Positions 1 to 9,847 of a DNA stretch of 64,000 nucleotides are shown piece by piece. The translations under genes and the position numbers were made by a program. Each line of letters starts with the position of its first letter. Positions within the stretch are counted from its first letter, which is position 1. This DNA comes from Phyllobacterium brassicacearum. GTDB taxonomy: Bacteria > Pseudomonadota > Alphaproteobacteria > Rhizobiales > Rhizobiaceae. The stretch is from the NCBI RefSeq assembly GCF_003010955.1, contig NZ_PGGO01000001.1, positions 372,001 to 436,000 on the forward strand. Reading direction: 5' to 3'. The notes below the pieces were generated by a model. That model was not told the origin of the DNA and searched no databases. It saw only the letters and a list, made by a program, of their open reading frames with translations.

Positions 1-876
1 GATGGCACCGCGGTCATAGAGATAACCAGGCAGATAACCCGACAGTACAATGCGATAGTCGATGGGAATATCCGGTGTGAGCGCGCGCACCATGTCGAAG
101 ATGACAGTCGTGCAGTTTGCTGTAATCGTGTTGTAGAATTTTGCCGTCGTTACGAGTTGATTGGCGTTGTTGAGGTAGGACAGGAACAATGCGTGCCGCA
201 TCTCCGGCTTGAGATTGATGCGATAACGATAGACGTCTTCCTTGCGGATATTGGTGCGAAGGCGAATGATGTCGCGTTCGTCCGCGGCGATCATCGCAAG
301 CTCGAACTCCCTGAAGAAGCCGCCGATTTCCGAGAATTGCTCGTGACGCTCCTTGCGTATCTCGGCCGAAAACACAACGTGGTCGCCATTGTCAAAGCCG
401 AAACTCACGAGTGTGTGGGCGATGGCGGGGTTGGACCAATAGGACAGAAAAACGTCGACCGAATTCAGATCGTCCAGATCGTAGGTACGAACCTCCCAGC
501 GCGGCGTATAGTCGGTTTGGCTTCGCCATTCGAAATTGCGCACATTGGACAGCGTTACATAGTTGCCGCCCAGCGTACCGGTTACCGTCTGGGCGACGTC
601 ATCGGCCCATATGCGGTTCAAAGACGGTTTGATCGTACTCCACCAGTATCCGAGGCCGATCATGACCGGCAAAAGCACGATCAGCGCCCGCCAAGGGCGG
701 CCATTGAATTCGAGCCAGAGGACCGCGAAAGCGATAGCGGCCCAGAGCAAGAGACAACCAATGTTACCGACAATTCCAAACGGCAATTGATACCAGAGTG
801 CAAATCCGCCCCACAGAAAGGCTAAGAGCGTCAGCAGGACAAGCAGGATCAGGCCAAGAAAGCGCAGGATGAACAA
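1..876 (-). CDS. DUF4105 membrane protein, partial (C-terminus off the left edge)
   Basis: Reading the minus strand from a TTG at 874-876 gives 292 codons without a stop to the window edge, so the 3' end is missing. The TTG is chosen because GAGGA lies 9 bases upstream. The protein opens with three hydrophobic segments (about residues 2-25, 34-53 and 60-78), followed by a soluble, probably periplasmic domain rich in aromatic residues (WRSQTDYTPRWEVRTYDL). This layout and sequence resemble DUF4105 (Lnb N-terminal periplasmic domain) proteins. The family's biochemical role is not established, and I infer none. It follows the broken autotransporter on the same strand with a gap of about 96 bases. 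Family assignment is from recognition only; the frame itself is solid. Confidence 0.72.
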   Translation of the reverse strand, partial: MFILRFLGLILLVLLTLLAFLWGGFALWYQLPFGIVGNIGCLLLWAAIAFAVLWLEFNGRPWRALIVLLPVMIGLGYWWSTIKPSLNRIWADDVAQTVTGTLGGNYVTLSNVRNFEWRSQTDYTPRWEVRTYDLDDLNSVDVFLSYWSNPAIAHTLVSFGFDNGDHVVFSAEIRKERHEQFSEIGGFFREFELAMIAADERDIIRLRTNIRKEDVYRYRINLKPEMRHALFLSYLNNANQLVTTAKFYNTITANCTTVIFDMVRALTPDIPIDYRIVLSGYLPGYLYDRGAI

Positions 877-931
877 TTGTTGCGGTCCTCGATTGGAAGG
901 ATGGAAGCGGCGCGCTTCCCTTGTAGACGAA

Positions 932-974
932 AACAACGGACCGGACACCAATCCGTTCCACAATTCCCGTTGTT
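932..974 (-). terminator. Hairpin after the autotransporter stop codon
   Basis: Perfect 8-bp arms AACAACGG (932-939) and CCGTTGTT (967-974) pair around the stop codon of the autotransporter. On the minus strand the second arm is followed by TTTTC. The 27-base loop holds a smaller CGGA/TCCG pair. Plausible but not strong as an intrinsic terminator. Confidence 0.35.
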
Positions 975-3683
975 AGAATCGCACCGTCAGATCCGCCCTG
1001 ACACCATGATCCTGCACTTCGCTGGCGATCTGCCCACGATAGGAGAGGCCAAACGTTGTGGCGGGCGCCAGATTGAAATCGACTCCCACCTCGACCAGCG
1101 CAGCATCCCGGGCGATCGGCAATCCCGATATTTCGAAGCTTTCCATACCGGCAAATGCAAGCGATGATAACGGCGTGACATCGCCAAAAGCATGACGCCA
1201 GCCGGCCATGCTTCGCAGCTTTGCCTCGGCATCGCCCAACCGCAGTTGTTTTGAGGCTCGCAATCCAAGCGTGAAGAATGTCACATCGGTGTCCGATGAA
1301 GCACCGGCCAGCGCTGCGGAACCACCCTCTTCATCGAAACTGTCGACATGTAGATTGGCATAAGACAGATTGGTGAAGGGCTCGAGATCTATGCTTTCGA
1401 CCTGAATTTCATAGCCAAGTTCGCCAAAGATTTGTGCCGTTCCACCGTCGTAGCCGGCCGTCAGATGTTCCTGCGAGCCTGTGAATTGAACCAAACGATC
1501 CGTGTCGATGGCATGCCACGTATAGCTTGCACCCGAGCGCAGGTTCAAAGCCCCGAACTCGGCACCGCCATAAATGCCAAGATGATAACTATCGATATCG
1601 GCTGAAGCATCCAGACTCGCTTCGTCAATACTGGTGCGGCTGTAATGGGCCAGCGCACCGATGCGGGCATATTCACCGAACGGCGCGTCACCGCCAACCA
1701 GAAAGCCGCCGACCGTTCGGTCGAGGCTGGGTACTTGGTCATTGCTGTTCCAATCGACCCACGACCCGAACCCCTGCCCCCAAACCGCGAAGCGATCGCT
1801 TGCGGCAGCCTGAGGCTCGATGCCGTATGGCCCATAGGCCAGAACCGGCACCGACGGCGGCGCGGCACCGTCGAACGCCGCACGGAGTCGGTCGTTGGTA
1901 GCATCGCGTATAAAACGACTGTCATCTAACAGCACACTCTTGAGAGAACGTGAATTTCGCCGGGAAGCTGGGCGATCGTCAGCGGCGCGGTCGCCTTGTC
2001 CAATCCCAGCAATTTTCCGATGAGAGGATTGTCGTCTGGTAGAGGATCCTGCGCGACAAAGTCATCGATGGATTTTGCCGCCCGGCGCTGATTGGGTGTC
2101 TTCGCCAGATCGGAGAAGTCGATGTCGTTGCGGCGCAGCATCAGCATGACGTTGGTAGGGTCGTAGGTGAGCGTCGGATCGAGGAATTGGAGATTCGACG
2201 ACACACCGAGGAACTCGCTGCCGTTCAATCCGCCTGCAGCCGTAAGGATGGTATAAACGGTGCCTACACGCCAACTGCCAGCTGACGCGATGACATCCAC
2301 ATGTCCGCCGCTCAACATTGCTACTCCGGAGACCAGGGTCTGGTCATTGGTGCCAGCTAGGTCAACCTCGACCCGATAGATGGACCCTTCGTTGAATGCG
2401 AGATCGCCGTTGACGTGCAGCGCACCGATCGAACTACCCGGTGCCAGGAGACCACCATCGTTGATCGACGTGGAGCCTACGGTGCCCGTTCCGCCGAGCA
2501 GACCACCCTCATGAACAACGATCACCCCGCCGAGCGTGCCATTGACGATCAGATTGCCCCCCGCGACATTTGTATTGCCAGTGAAGCCGCTGCTGTCTGC
2601 TGTCTGGATCACCTTGCCTGAAAGAACGTTGAATGTGCCCGCACCGCTCAATTGAGCGGTGAGATTATAGTCCGTCGCGGGGTCGAGATTGAACTTGCCG
2701 CTTCCTGCGCCAAAGACAATGGTGCCCGTTTGCAAGGCTCCGCCTAGTACATTGAGCGTGCCGGACGAACCAGGTTCGGATGCGATTGTTACGGCGGGAC
2801 TTGTTACAGTGGCGCCAGTACCGACAGTCAAAGTTCCGGTACCGGAATTGCCTATGTTCAATACCGATCCGGTGGCAAGCGCGGATCCTTCGCCCGAGAC
2901 AATGACGTTACCCGTCCCCACGCCAGCCGCAATGCCCTGTGCAGGCAGTCCAGCGCCTCCAAGCCCGACGAACAGGAAGCTTCCAGGATCGAGTACCGAA
3001 TTCGCGCCGTAAACGAGGACGGTGCCGTTGCCCCCAGGCAATCGTCCAATGATGACAGCCGTATCGCTCGATACGCGACCACCTTCTACAACATCCAAGG
3101 AACCCGCGCCTTGAGTGCCGACGCTCAACCGCGCTCCGGCTTCCCAAATTGAGCCCGTGCCGGCAACGCGGACTGAACCCGAGCCACCGGGTCCTACCCC
3201 GATCGCTGTTGCTGGAGCATTACCATTGAAATCTGGGCCCGCATCGAAGACCCTTGCACCATTCTCAATGACAACAGAGCCTGTCCCGACTCCGCCGATC
3301 CGCATTTCATGGCCATAGTCCAAGGACGAGCCTGCGCCTGTCACCAGCATGTTGCCGATACCGCCAACATCCCCACCGGCTTCTGTCACCATTCGAACCA
3401 CAATCGGATCGACGCGCGTGAGAAAAGCAACACCGCCATCGCGTATGATCAATTCCCCTTGAGCATCACGGCCAACGTTAAGCAGAAATCCCACATCCCA
3501 AGGGCTGTGTTGTGGCCCGGGAATCGACAGGATTCCACTCTCGACCTGATCGCTTGTCACGATCTGTTGTGCGATGCCCGGATTCGCAGGTAGGAGAAAA
3601 AAGCAAAAAGAAATCGCTGTCAGACCCATGCGCAAGGCAGGAGTGGTCTTATCCGTTGTCCTAACATCCGAACATCCGATCAA
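973..3683 (-). pseudogene. Type V autotransporter, split by a -1 frameshift
   Basis: Two adjoining minus-strand frames make one classical autotransporter. The upstream frame (1926-3683) starts with a hydrophobic signal segment (MGLTAISFCFFLLP, ending near PGIAQQ), then a glycine-rich passenger of beta-helix type with autotransporter-associated strand repeats, and ends ...QLPGEIHVLSRVCC. The downstream frame (973-1935) starts LLDDSRFIRDATNDRLRAAF and is a beta-barrel domain ending in phenylalanine (LTVRF), as outer-membrane barrels do. The conserved linker of this family reads GEIHAS(L/V)K..LLDDSRF; adding one base at 1947-1949 restores IHASLKSVLLDDSRF and joins the frames. So one base is missing. 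As written, the passenger lacks its translocator and the product would not reach the surface. Start uncertain: TTG 3683 gives a basic n-region, ATG 3629 a shorter signal; neither has a good ribosome site. An assembly error is the alternative. Confidence 0.85.
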
Positions 3684-3717
3684 CGTTCGAAGGTTTCAAT
3701 TCGTGTTAGAAACAATA

Positions 3718-3737
3718 GCACTTTAGCATTAAAGTGC
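3718..3737. repeat. Perfect 8-bp inverted repeat upstream of the autotransporter
   Basis: GCACTTTA (3718-3725) and TAAAGTGC (3730-3737) flank a GCAT loop, 35 bases upstream of the first possible autotransporter start and 120 bases past the lipoprotein stop. A second small dyad, CTTGA-N5-TCAAG, lies at about 3773-3787. Could be an operator or a weak terminator (TATTGTTT follows on the minus strand). Confidence 0.4.
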
Positions 3738-3856
3738 GCAAATATCGTCTTAGTTGCAATTAGTTGCAGTTCTTGACCACATCAAGCGTTCGTCAAGAAT
3801 GTGGCGTTAAACAGTTGCGGATCTAAGAACCACGCGTCGCGGGATCTCTGAATCTT

Positions 3857-4528
3857 CTATTCCCAGGGAATAAGATTCTTCCAGCTAAAGCCCTTGTCCT
3901 TACGGGCGGCGGCTTTGCGCTCGCGCTCTTTCTTGGCTTCATCCTCGCCCAGATCGTCAGTAGCGGCGGTTGGTGCAGGTGCACGGTATTCCAGCGGCGG
4001 CTCGCTCAGATAGCGGCGTGTCGTCGGCGAGCCTGCAGTGGAGGCAAGCTTGCGGGCACGAAACTCGGCGCTCTGGTCCGTTGCCCCGTGCGGCACAACC
4101 TTTGGCGTCTTATCACCAAAGAAGCCATAATCTGACTTGCTCGTGTCCGCCTTAGCCAGCGGCATGTCGTTCTCGACTTCAGGTGTGAAGTTCGGATTGT
4201 TCTGATTGGCTGTTGCGGTATCGCGAATCCGCTTGCGGCGCGCCTCCGGCGACTCCGGCCACGCTGCGCTGTTTTCTGCAACGACATTGTTTTGCGGCGC
4301 TGGCAATTGCGGTGCCTTGCCCTCGCCAGGACGTACGAGTTCCGGACGGGGATTGTAAGCAATCTGGTTCTTCTTCTTCGGACCGAACGAAGCGAGGTTA
4401 GAAACATCGTCGAGGAGCTGGCTGCCGGCCGTCTTGTCGGTGCCATAGGTTGGCGAGGAAACACAGCCGCCAAGCGCCAACGACGCGATCAATGCACCGA
4501 GAACTGTAATGCGTCCGTTCAAATCCAT
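3857..4528 (-). CDS. Hypothetical lipoprotein
   Basis: A 223-residue protein beginning at ATG 4528, preceded by GGAAGTGG. It has a lipoprotein signal peptide with lipobox LALGGC and the acylated cysteine at residue 22, followed directly by a low-complexity, proline/lysine-rich region without an obvious fold (motifs such as FGPKKKNQIAYNPRPELV near residues 49-66) and a highly charged C-terminus (DEAKKERERKAAARKDKG) ending in SWKNLIPWE. It should be anchored in a membrane leaflet facing the periplasm. It lies 198 bases downstream of ileS on the same strand. I do not recognise a domain and assign no function. Confidence 0.8.
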   Translation of the reverse strand: MDLNGRITVLGALIASLALGGCVSSPTYGTDKTAGSQLLDDVSNLASFGPKKKNQIAYNPRPELVRPGEGKAPQLPAPQNNVVAENSAAWPESPEARRKRIRDTATANQNNPNFTPEVENDMPLAKADTSKSDYGFFGDKTPKVVPHGATDQSAEFRARKLASTAGSPTTRRYLSEPPLEYRAPAPTAATDDLGEDEAKKERERKAAARKDKGFSWKNLIPWE

Positions 4529-4568
4529 GCTTGCCACTTCCAACCCGAAACTGTGCAGATCCGCCTGC

Positions 4569-4588
4569 TGATCAAATTTGCTTGATCA
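4569..4588. repeat. Inverted repeat upstream of the lipoprotein gene
   Basis: TGATCAA and TTGATCA (7-bp perfect arms) flank ATTTGC, 41 bases before the lipoprotein start. Its position fits an operator or 5'-leader hairpin; nothing identifies a binding protein. Confidence 0.3.
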
Positions 4589-4684
4589 ATGCCCTGCCTC
4601 TTAAATCAGGCAGTTCAATGGCAAGCCTTTTACATGAGGCTAACTATATTAAGCAAGCCGATGAAAGATTTTGTTAAGAATGAA

Positions 4685-4709
4685 GCGGATCACAGAAATC
4701 GTGACCCGC
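4685..4709 (-). terminator. Candidate ileS terminator
   Basis: GCGGATCAC (4685-4693) pairs with GTGACCCGC (4701-4709), 8 of 9 positions, starting 18 bases past the ileS stop on the minus strand. The following bases are only moderately T-rich (TTCATTCTT). Confidence 0.45.
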
Positions 4710-4726
4710 CATCTTTACATCTTTAT

Positions 4727-7642
4727 TCAAGCCAACTTCCCGAGTTGAGCCAGTTCACGCAAGGCAGCGGCATCACGCGCCGAAACGTCGGGATAAGCGG
4801 CGTCCGAGCCAACGTCGTGGGTATAACGCCACGAACGGGCGCATTTTGTGCCCGTTGCACGTTCTGGGACGACCGCAACGCCTTTGACATCTTCGGCAAC
4901 GAATGCGTTCGCGGGAGGAGTTTCGTCCTTGATCGTGATTGCACTGGTGATGCAGACTTCGGCCATGTCGATATCCTTCACCGCCGCAAGCAATTCGGGA
5001 TCCGTGATGAAGACGACAGGGGCGGCCCCGAGCGACGAGCCAATGCGCTTGTCTGCACGTTCGAGTTCCAGCGCACCGGTAACGGCGCGGCGGACATCGC
5101 GCACCTTGCGCCACTTGGCGGCAAGCTGTTCGTTCCGCCATTCTGCAGGCGTATCACGGAACTGCTCAAGATGGACCGATACTGCATCCTTGTGCAGTTC
5201 AAGCCATGCTTCCTCGGTGGTGAACGGCAGCATCGGTGCCAACCAGGTGACAATGCGATCGAAAAGGTGGCGCACGACCTGCAACGCGGCCTTGCGCCTG
5301 GTGCTCGACGGTGCATCGCAATAGAGCGCATCCTTGCGAACGTCGAAATAAAACGCCGAGAGCTCGACATTCATGAAGTCGATCAACGCACGGGTAATCC
5401 GCTTGAACTCGAACGCGTCATAGCCCGAACGTACCAGCTCATCGAGTTCCGCGACGCGGTGCAGCATGAGCCTTTCAAGCTCAGGCATGTCGGCATAGGC
5501 GATCTCGTCGCCCTCGTCGTGCGCGAGTGTTCCGAGCATCCAGCGGATTGTGTTGCGGAGCTTGCGGTAGGCGTCGATATTGGTCTGGATAATGTTCTTG
5601 CCGAGGCGCTGGTCTTCCCAATAGTCCGTCGTCATCACCCAGAGACGCAGGATATCCGCGCCGGAATCCTTGATCACATCCTGCGGAGTCACCGTATTGC
5701 CGAGCGACTTCGACATCTTGCGCCCTTCCTCGTCCATGGTGAAACCATGGGTGACGAGCGTATTGTACGGCGCGCGGCCACGCGTGCCGCAGCTTTCCAG
5801 GAGCGAAGAATGGAACCAGCCACGATGCTGGTCCGAACCTTCAAGATAGACATCAGCGGGCCACTTCAGATCCGGCCGGTCTTCCAGAGTGAAGACATGG
5901 GTAGATCCTGAGTCGAACCAGACATCGAGAATGTCGCGCACCTGCGTCCACGGCTCGTTCGCCTTTTCCCCGAGGAAGCGCTCGCGCGCGCCTTCGGCGA
6001 ACCATGCGTCAGCGCCTTCTTCTTCGAACGCTGCAAGAATGCGCGCGTTGACCGCCTCGTCCTGCAGGACATTGCCGTTTTCATCAGCGAAGACACAGAT
6101 CGGCACACCCCAGGCACGCTGACGCGACAGGACCCAGTCTGGCCGGTCTTCGATCATGGCACGCAGCCGGTTCTGGCCGCCCGCCGGCACAAAGCGCGTT
6201 TCGTCGATCGCGCTGAGCGCACGTGAACGCAACGTGGTCTGGTCGCCGAGGTCCTTGTCCATGTAGACGAACCATTGCGGCGTGTTGCGGAAGATCACCG
6301 GCTTCTTCGAGCGCCAGGAGTGCGGGTACGAGTGCTTCAGACGGCCACGGGCAAAGAGCATGTTGCGGGCGATGAGTTCTTCGATGACGACCTTGTTGGC
6401 GTCGCCCTTCTTGCCGTTGTCGTCGATGACACGAGCAGCGCCGCCCTCGCGATCAGGACCGAAACCCGGAGCGTCTTTGGTATAGTAACCTGCATCGTCA
6501 ACCGCGAAGGGAATTGCGGGAGAAATGCCACGCACTTCGAGGTCGCGTGCTGCATTCATCCAGGCTTCAAAGTCCTCGCGGCCATGGCCGGGTGCGGTGT
6601 GAACGAAGCCCGTGCCGGCGTCGTCGGTAACGTGATCGCCGTCGAGCATGGGAACCGCAAACTCGTAACCGCCGCCGAGACCGTGGAATGGATGGGCAAG
6701 CGTCAGCGACGCAAGCTCATCAGCCGAAACCGTCCTGATGCGTTTGAACGTCATCTTGCCTTTTATCGCCGATTCTTCGGCGAGAGCGTCGGCAAAGATC
6801 AGCTTCTCGCCTGGACGAGGACCAAAATCATTCTCGACCGACTCGACTTCATAAAGGCTATAAGCAACGCGCGGCGAGTAGCTCACAGCGCGATTGCCGG
6901 GGATGGTCCAAGGCGTCGTCGTCCAGATGACGACATGGGCCTGCCCAAGATCCTCCGGCCCCTTAACCACGGGGAACTTTACCCAGATCGTATCGCTTTC
7001 GATATCAGCATACTCAACTTCAGCCTCGGCGAGTGCCGTGCGTTCGACCACCGACCACATGACCGGCTTGGAGCCACGATAGAGCTGGCCCGACATCGCG
7101 AACTTCAGAAGTTCGCCGGCGATGCGGCTCTCGGCGTGGAAAGCCATGGTGGTATAGGGATTGTCGAAATCGCCTTCAATGCCGAGCCGCTTGAACTCGC
7201 CAGACTGGACCTTGATCCAGTGGGTAGCGAACTCACGGCATTCCTTGCGAAACTCGTTGATCGGCACGTCGTCCTTGTCCTTGCCCTTGGCGCGGTACTG
7301 CTCCTCGATCTTCCATTCGATTGGCAGGCCATGGCAATCCCAGCCAGGCACATAATTGGAATCGTAGCCGCGCATCTGGAACGAACGGGTGATGACGTCC
7401 TTGAGGATCTTGTTCAGCGCGTGGCCGATATGGATGTTACCATTGGCATAGGGCGGGCCGTCATGCAGGACATAGAGCGGGCGCCCCTTCGCCTCCTCAC
7501 GCAGCTTCCTGTAGAGGTTCATCTCCTGCCAGCGTGCAACGAACTCCGGTTCCTTGGCGGGCAGGCCCGCACGCATCGGAAAATTCGTCTGCGGCAGATA
7601 GAGGGTTTTCGAATAGTCTATTGTCGTGGACGTATCGGTCAT
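4727..7642 (-). CDS. ileS: Isoleucyl-tRNA synthetase
   Basis: Class I aminoacyl-tRNA synthetase charging tRNA-Ile with isoleucine in the cytoplasm. The 971-residue length is right for the bacterial family. The HIGH motif is at residues 71-74 ([11 protein letters not shown]), the KMSKS loop at residues 642-646 ([11 protein letters not shown]), and the editing (CP1) domain lies between them with WTTTPWT and a threonine-rich segment. The C-terminal part carries the anticodon-binding helical domain and ends with KCARSW and a short ELAQLGKLA tail. It stands between a MipA-type porin gene upstream and a lipoprotein gene downstream. In many rhizobia ileS follows ribF closely; here the mipA gene sits between them. 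Essential housekeeping gene; identification is secure. Confidence 0.98.
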   Translation of the reverse strand: MTDTSTTIDYSKTLYLPQTNFPMRAGLPAKEPEFVARWQEMNLYRKLREEAKGRPLYVLHDGPPYANGNIHIGHALNKILKDVITRSFQMRGYDSNYVPGWDCHGLPIEWKIEEQYRAKGKDKDDVPINEFRKECREFATHWIKVQSGEFKRLGIEGDFDNPYTTMAFHAESRIAGELLKFAMSGQLYRGSKPVMWSVVERTALAEAEVEYADIESDTIWVKFPVVKGPEDLGQAHVVIWTTTPWTIPGNRAVSYSPRVAYSLYEVESVENDFGPRPGEKLIFADALAEESAIKGKMTFKRIRTVSADELASLTLAHPFHGLGGGYEFAVPMLDGDHVTDDAGTGFVHTAPGHGREDFEAWMNAARDLEVRGISPAIPFAVDDAGYYTKDAPGFGPDREGGAARVIDDNGKKGDANKVVIEELIARNMLFARGRLKHSYPHSWRSKKPVIFRNTPQWFVYMDKDLGDQTTLRSRALSAIDETRFVPAGGQNRLRAMIEDRPDWVLSRQRAWGVPICVFADENGNVLQDEAVNARILAAFEEEGADAWFAEGARERFLGEKANEPWTQVRDILDVWFDSGSTHVFTLEDRPDLKWPADVYLEGSDQHRGWFHSSLLESCGTRGRAPYNTLVTHGFTMDEEGRKMSKSLGNTVTPQDVIKDSGADILRLWVMTTDYWEDQRLGKNIIQTNIDAYRKLRNTIRWMLGTLAHDEGDEIAYADMPELERLMLHRVAELDELVRSGYDAFEFKRITRALIDFMNVELSAFYFDVRKDALYCDAPSSTRRKAALQVVRHLFDRIVTWLAPMLPFTTEEAWLELHKDAVSVHLEQFRDTPAEWRNEQLAAKWRKVRDVRRAVTGALELERADKRIGSSLGAAPVVFITDPELLAAVKDIDMAEVCITSAITIKDETPPANAFVAEDVKGVAVVPERATGTKCARSWRYTHDVGSDAAYPDVSARDAAALRELAQLGKLA

Positions 7643-7874
7643 TTTTCCAGCTTGTACAAAGGCCCGCGCGTGATCGCAGCAGGCATGGATTTGAAGAAAT
7701 CACAATAAAGCGCAAGAGCGCCTCCCGGACCTTCCGCACCGCAAGCCGAGGCTTCAGGAACGCGGTAAGGCCGGGCCAGTAATTCGTATCGTCTGAATAG
7801 GTATGGACAATGCATTAGTCCAGCAAACGGTTTTCATGACCGCGCTTTTAGCAATCAAGCCTGCGAGAATAAAG

Positions 7875-7907
7875 AGGCAGCCGCAATAAACTTCGCGTGC
7901 GCTGCCT
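7875..7907 (-). terminator. Candidate terminator of the mipA gene
   Basis: AGGCAGC (7875-7881) and GCTGCCT (7901-7907) form a 7-bp stem just after the mipA stop on the minus strand, followed there by CTTTATTCTC. The loop is long (19 bases), so efficiency is doubtful. The rest of the 273-base gap before ileS shows no gene. Confidence 0.4.
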
Positions 7908-7915
7908 TGCACTAT

Positions 7916-8758
7916 CTACAGCGAGAAATCGAAACGGTACGTCGCCTGCAAGCCGAAAGTGGCCTGATTAGCTGAACCGCGTTCCTTCACAAGGCTTGAG
8001 TCAGCCGCCGGTCCCATCAGGCGGTTGTATTCGGCATAGGCGCTGGTGGTGACCTTGTCGGTCGTCTGCCAGGTGATCTGGCCGCCGATGCCCAAAGATT
8101 TCAGCCCGCCGCCCGGCGAATACTGTTTGAGGCCCGATGCAGCCGACTCGGTCGCGTTCACACCATAATATTCCTGGAAGTATTCCTCGGTTGCGAAGGT
8201 GGCGCGCGGACCAGCCGAAACGCGAACGGTCTCCGTCAGGTCCTTGAAGGCATCGACTGAGACATCGGCCACGACGCCGTCGTGGGCGCCAATACCACGA
8301 CGCACCTCGACACGGCCCCGAATATTATCTGTCGGGTAGAACTCGGCAAACCCACCGAGCTCGAATCCCCAGTCGACATCGTTCAGTCCCTTGAGGTCGT
8401 CGGAATCGCCGTCGTCACGGCCAGTGATCAACTTGCCCGTAAGACCGGCACGGAAGACACCTGTGTCAACAAAGCCGATCGAGGCATTGTCGTTGAGCGA
8501 CGAAAAGCGAACCGATCTTCCCGCACGGCCGAGTGAAATGACCGGAGCCGCTCTCAGGAGGTACTCGGTGGCGCCCTCATAGCGGGGCGCGACGAACCCT
8601 TTCGCGCCGAGTGTCAGATACCAGTCGCCTGACCACCAATGATCGCCGCGGGTACTGCTGGTTGGCTGATTGTCCGGATAATACTCATCGGCAAGAACTG
8701 CTGTTGAACCCGCAAAAAACAATGCGCTCGAGAGAGCGCCAATAAGACGAATAGACAT
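7916..8758 (-). CDS. MipA/OmpV family outer-membrane protein
   Basis: A 280-residue protein with a cleavable signal peptide (ALFFAGSTAVLADE, cleavage near residue 23) and a body of alternating hydrophobic strands ending in FDFSL, consistent with an outer-membrane barrel. The opening WYLTLGAKGFVAPRYEGA and the recurring APVIS/GAGPR-type strands match the MipA/OmpV family. Escherichia coli MipA is a scaffold linking murein hydrolases and synthases, while other members act as porin-like or adhesion factors, so the family name does not fix the job. The gene sits between ribF and ileS. A perfect inverted repeat 82 bases upstream of the start may regulate it or end ribF transcription. Confidence 0.85.
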   Translation of the reverse strand: MSIRLIGALSSALFFAGSTAVLADEYYPDNQPTSSTRGDHWWSGDWYLTLGAKGFVAPRYEGATEYLLRAAPVISLGRAGRSVRFSSLNDNASIGFVDTGVFRAGLTGKLITGRDDGDSDDLKGLNDVDWGFELGGFAEFYPTDNIRGRVEVRRGIGAHDGVVADVSVDAFKDLTETVRVSAGPRATFATEEYFQEYYGVNATESAASGLKQYSPGGGLKSLGIGGQITWQTTDKVTTSAYAEYNRLMGPAADSSLVKERGSANQATFGLQATYRFDFSL

Positions 8759-8839
8759 GAAATCACTCCGGGACCTGCCTGGGAGGTGGCAAGCTTTGGG
8801 GCAAACTACTGAAAGATAGATAAAATTGGCTTCATTCTC

Positions 8840-8858
8840 TTGGTAAACAATTTACCAA
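8840..8858. repeat. Inverted repeat between ribF and mipA
   Basis: TTGGTAAA-CAA-TTTACCAA is a perfect 8-bp dyad touching the ribF stop codon and lying 82 bases upstream of the mipA start. With no T-run after it, an operator for mipA seems at least as likely as a terminator. Its GGTAAA/TTTACC core recurs between glcD and the LysR gene at 34294-34310. Confidence 0.4.
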
Positions 8859-9842
8859 TCAATCGAAATTGATCCTCTGGTCGAGGGCTGACAATGGCCG
8901 CACACCCTGCAGAAGTGCCCGTGCTTCCTCTTCATCACGCTTGATCTGCTGCATCATCGGCTCCAGACCGTCGAATTTCTCCTCGCCGCGCAAATAACCA
9001 AAGAATGACACAGCGCAGCTTTCGCCGTAGAGATCGCCGCTGAAATCGAAGACGTAGGTTTCGAGCAGTGGTTCGCCGTCAGTATCGACCGTCGGCCGGC
9101 GGCCGAAGCTTGCAACGCCATCGTAAAGCGTGCCGTCCGCACGGCGGAAACGCACAGCGTATATGCCGTGCTTTAAATGAGTTTCGGGTGGCAGAACCAT
9201 ATTGGCCGTGGGGAATCCGATCGTGCGGCCAAGCTTCCTGCCGCCTATGACCTCAGCCCGAATGCGGTGGCGATAGCCAAGGAGGCCCGCAGCTTCGACG
9301 ACCTCCCCTTCACCGAAAAGTTCGCGGATGCGGCTGGAAGAAATCGCCTGTCCACCCTCATCGCGAAAAGCGTCGACTAAGGTGACGTGAAAACCGCGTT
9401 TTTCGCCCGCGTCCATCAGGAATGCCGGACCGCCCTGGCGATTCCTGCCGAAATGGAAATCGAACCCGGTGACGATACGGCTGGCAGCCAGGCCGCCAAC
9501 CAGAATTCGGTCAACAAAGACATCGGCAGTCAATTGCGAGAATTCGCGTGTGAAGGGGCATTCGATGACCGCATCGAAGCCGAGTGCTTCCAGTATCAAC
9601 GCCTTTTCCGGAGCCGGTGTCAGCCGGTCGACCGGCTGGTCGGGGACGAACACGCTGCGTGGATGGGGTTCGAAGGTCAGAACGAGCGAGGGTTTCTTTA
9701 CACCGTGCGCCGCTTCCAGTGCACGCTCAAGCACAGCCTGATGACCACGATGCACGCCATCAAAATTGCCGATTGCCACGACTGCGCCTTTGAGATGTTC
9801 GGGCAAATGGGACGGATCGGTCAATCGAAGGATGGGCATCAC
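8859..9842 (-). CDS. ribF: Bifunctional riboflavin kinase / FAD synthetase
   Basis: Makes FMN from riboflavin and ATP, then FAD from FMN and ATP, in the cytoplasm. The 327-residue chain has the N-terminal FMN adenylyltransferase domain with GNFDGVHRGH (residues 25-34) and SSSRIRELF (168-176), and the C-terminal riboflavin kinase domain with GRTIGFPTAN (205-214). Length and domain order are typical of bacterial RibF. The stop codon of the upstream HAD hydrolase gene is only 5 bases from the ribF start, so the two are co-transcribed. No FMN riboswitch is visible upstream. Confidence 0.97.
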   Translation of the reverse strand: MMPILRLTDPSHLPEHLKGAVVAIGNFDGVHRGHQAVLERALEAAHGVKKPSLVLTFEPHPRSVFVPDQPVDRLTPAPEKALILEALGFDAVIECPFTREFSQLTADVFVDRILVGGLAASRIVTGFDFHFGRNRQGGPAFLMDAGEKRGFHVTLVDAFRDEGGQAISSSRIRELFGEGEVVEAAGLLGYRHRIRAEVIGGRKLGRTIGFPTANMVLPPETHLKHGIYAVRFRRADGTLYDGVASFGRRPTVDTDGEPLLETYVFDFSGDLYGESCAVSFFGYLRGEEKFDGLEPMMQQIKRDEEEARALLQGVRPLSALDQRINFD

Positions 9843-9847
9843 ATTCC

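Noticed and set aside
157..825. 222-codon open frame on the plus strand
   Set aside because: It lies opposite a frame with a good ribosome site, membrane segments and DUF4105 resemblance; its own product has no recognisable fold.
4589..7708. Long plus-strand frames of 440 and 477 codons
   Set aside because: Both are antisense to ileS in GC-rich codons; the ileS frame is unmistakable.
7643..7915. A tRNA or leader RNA upstream of ileS (T-box-like)
   Set aside because: No T-box sequence or anticodon-type stem is visible, and T-boxes are not expected in this group; only a weak hairpin after mipA is seen.
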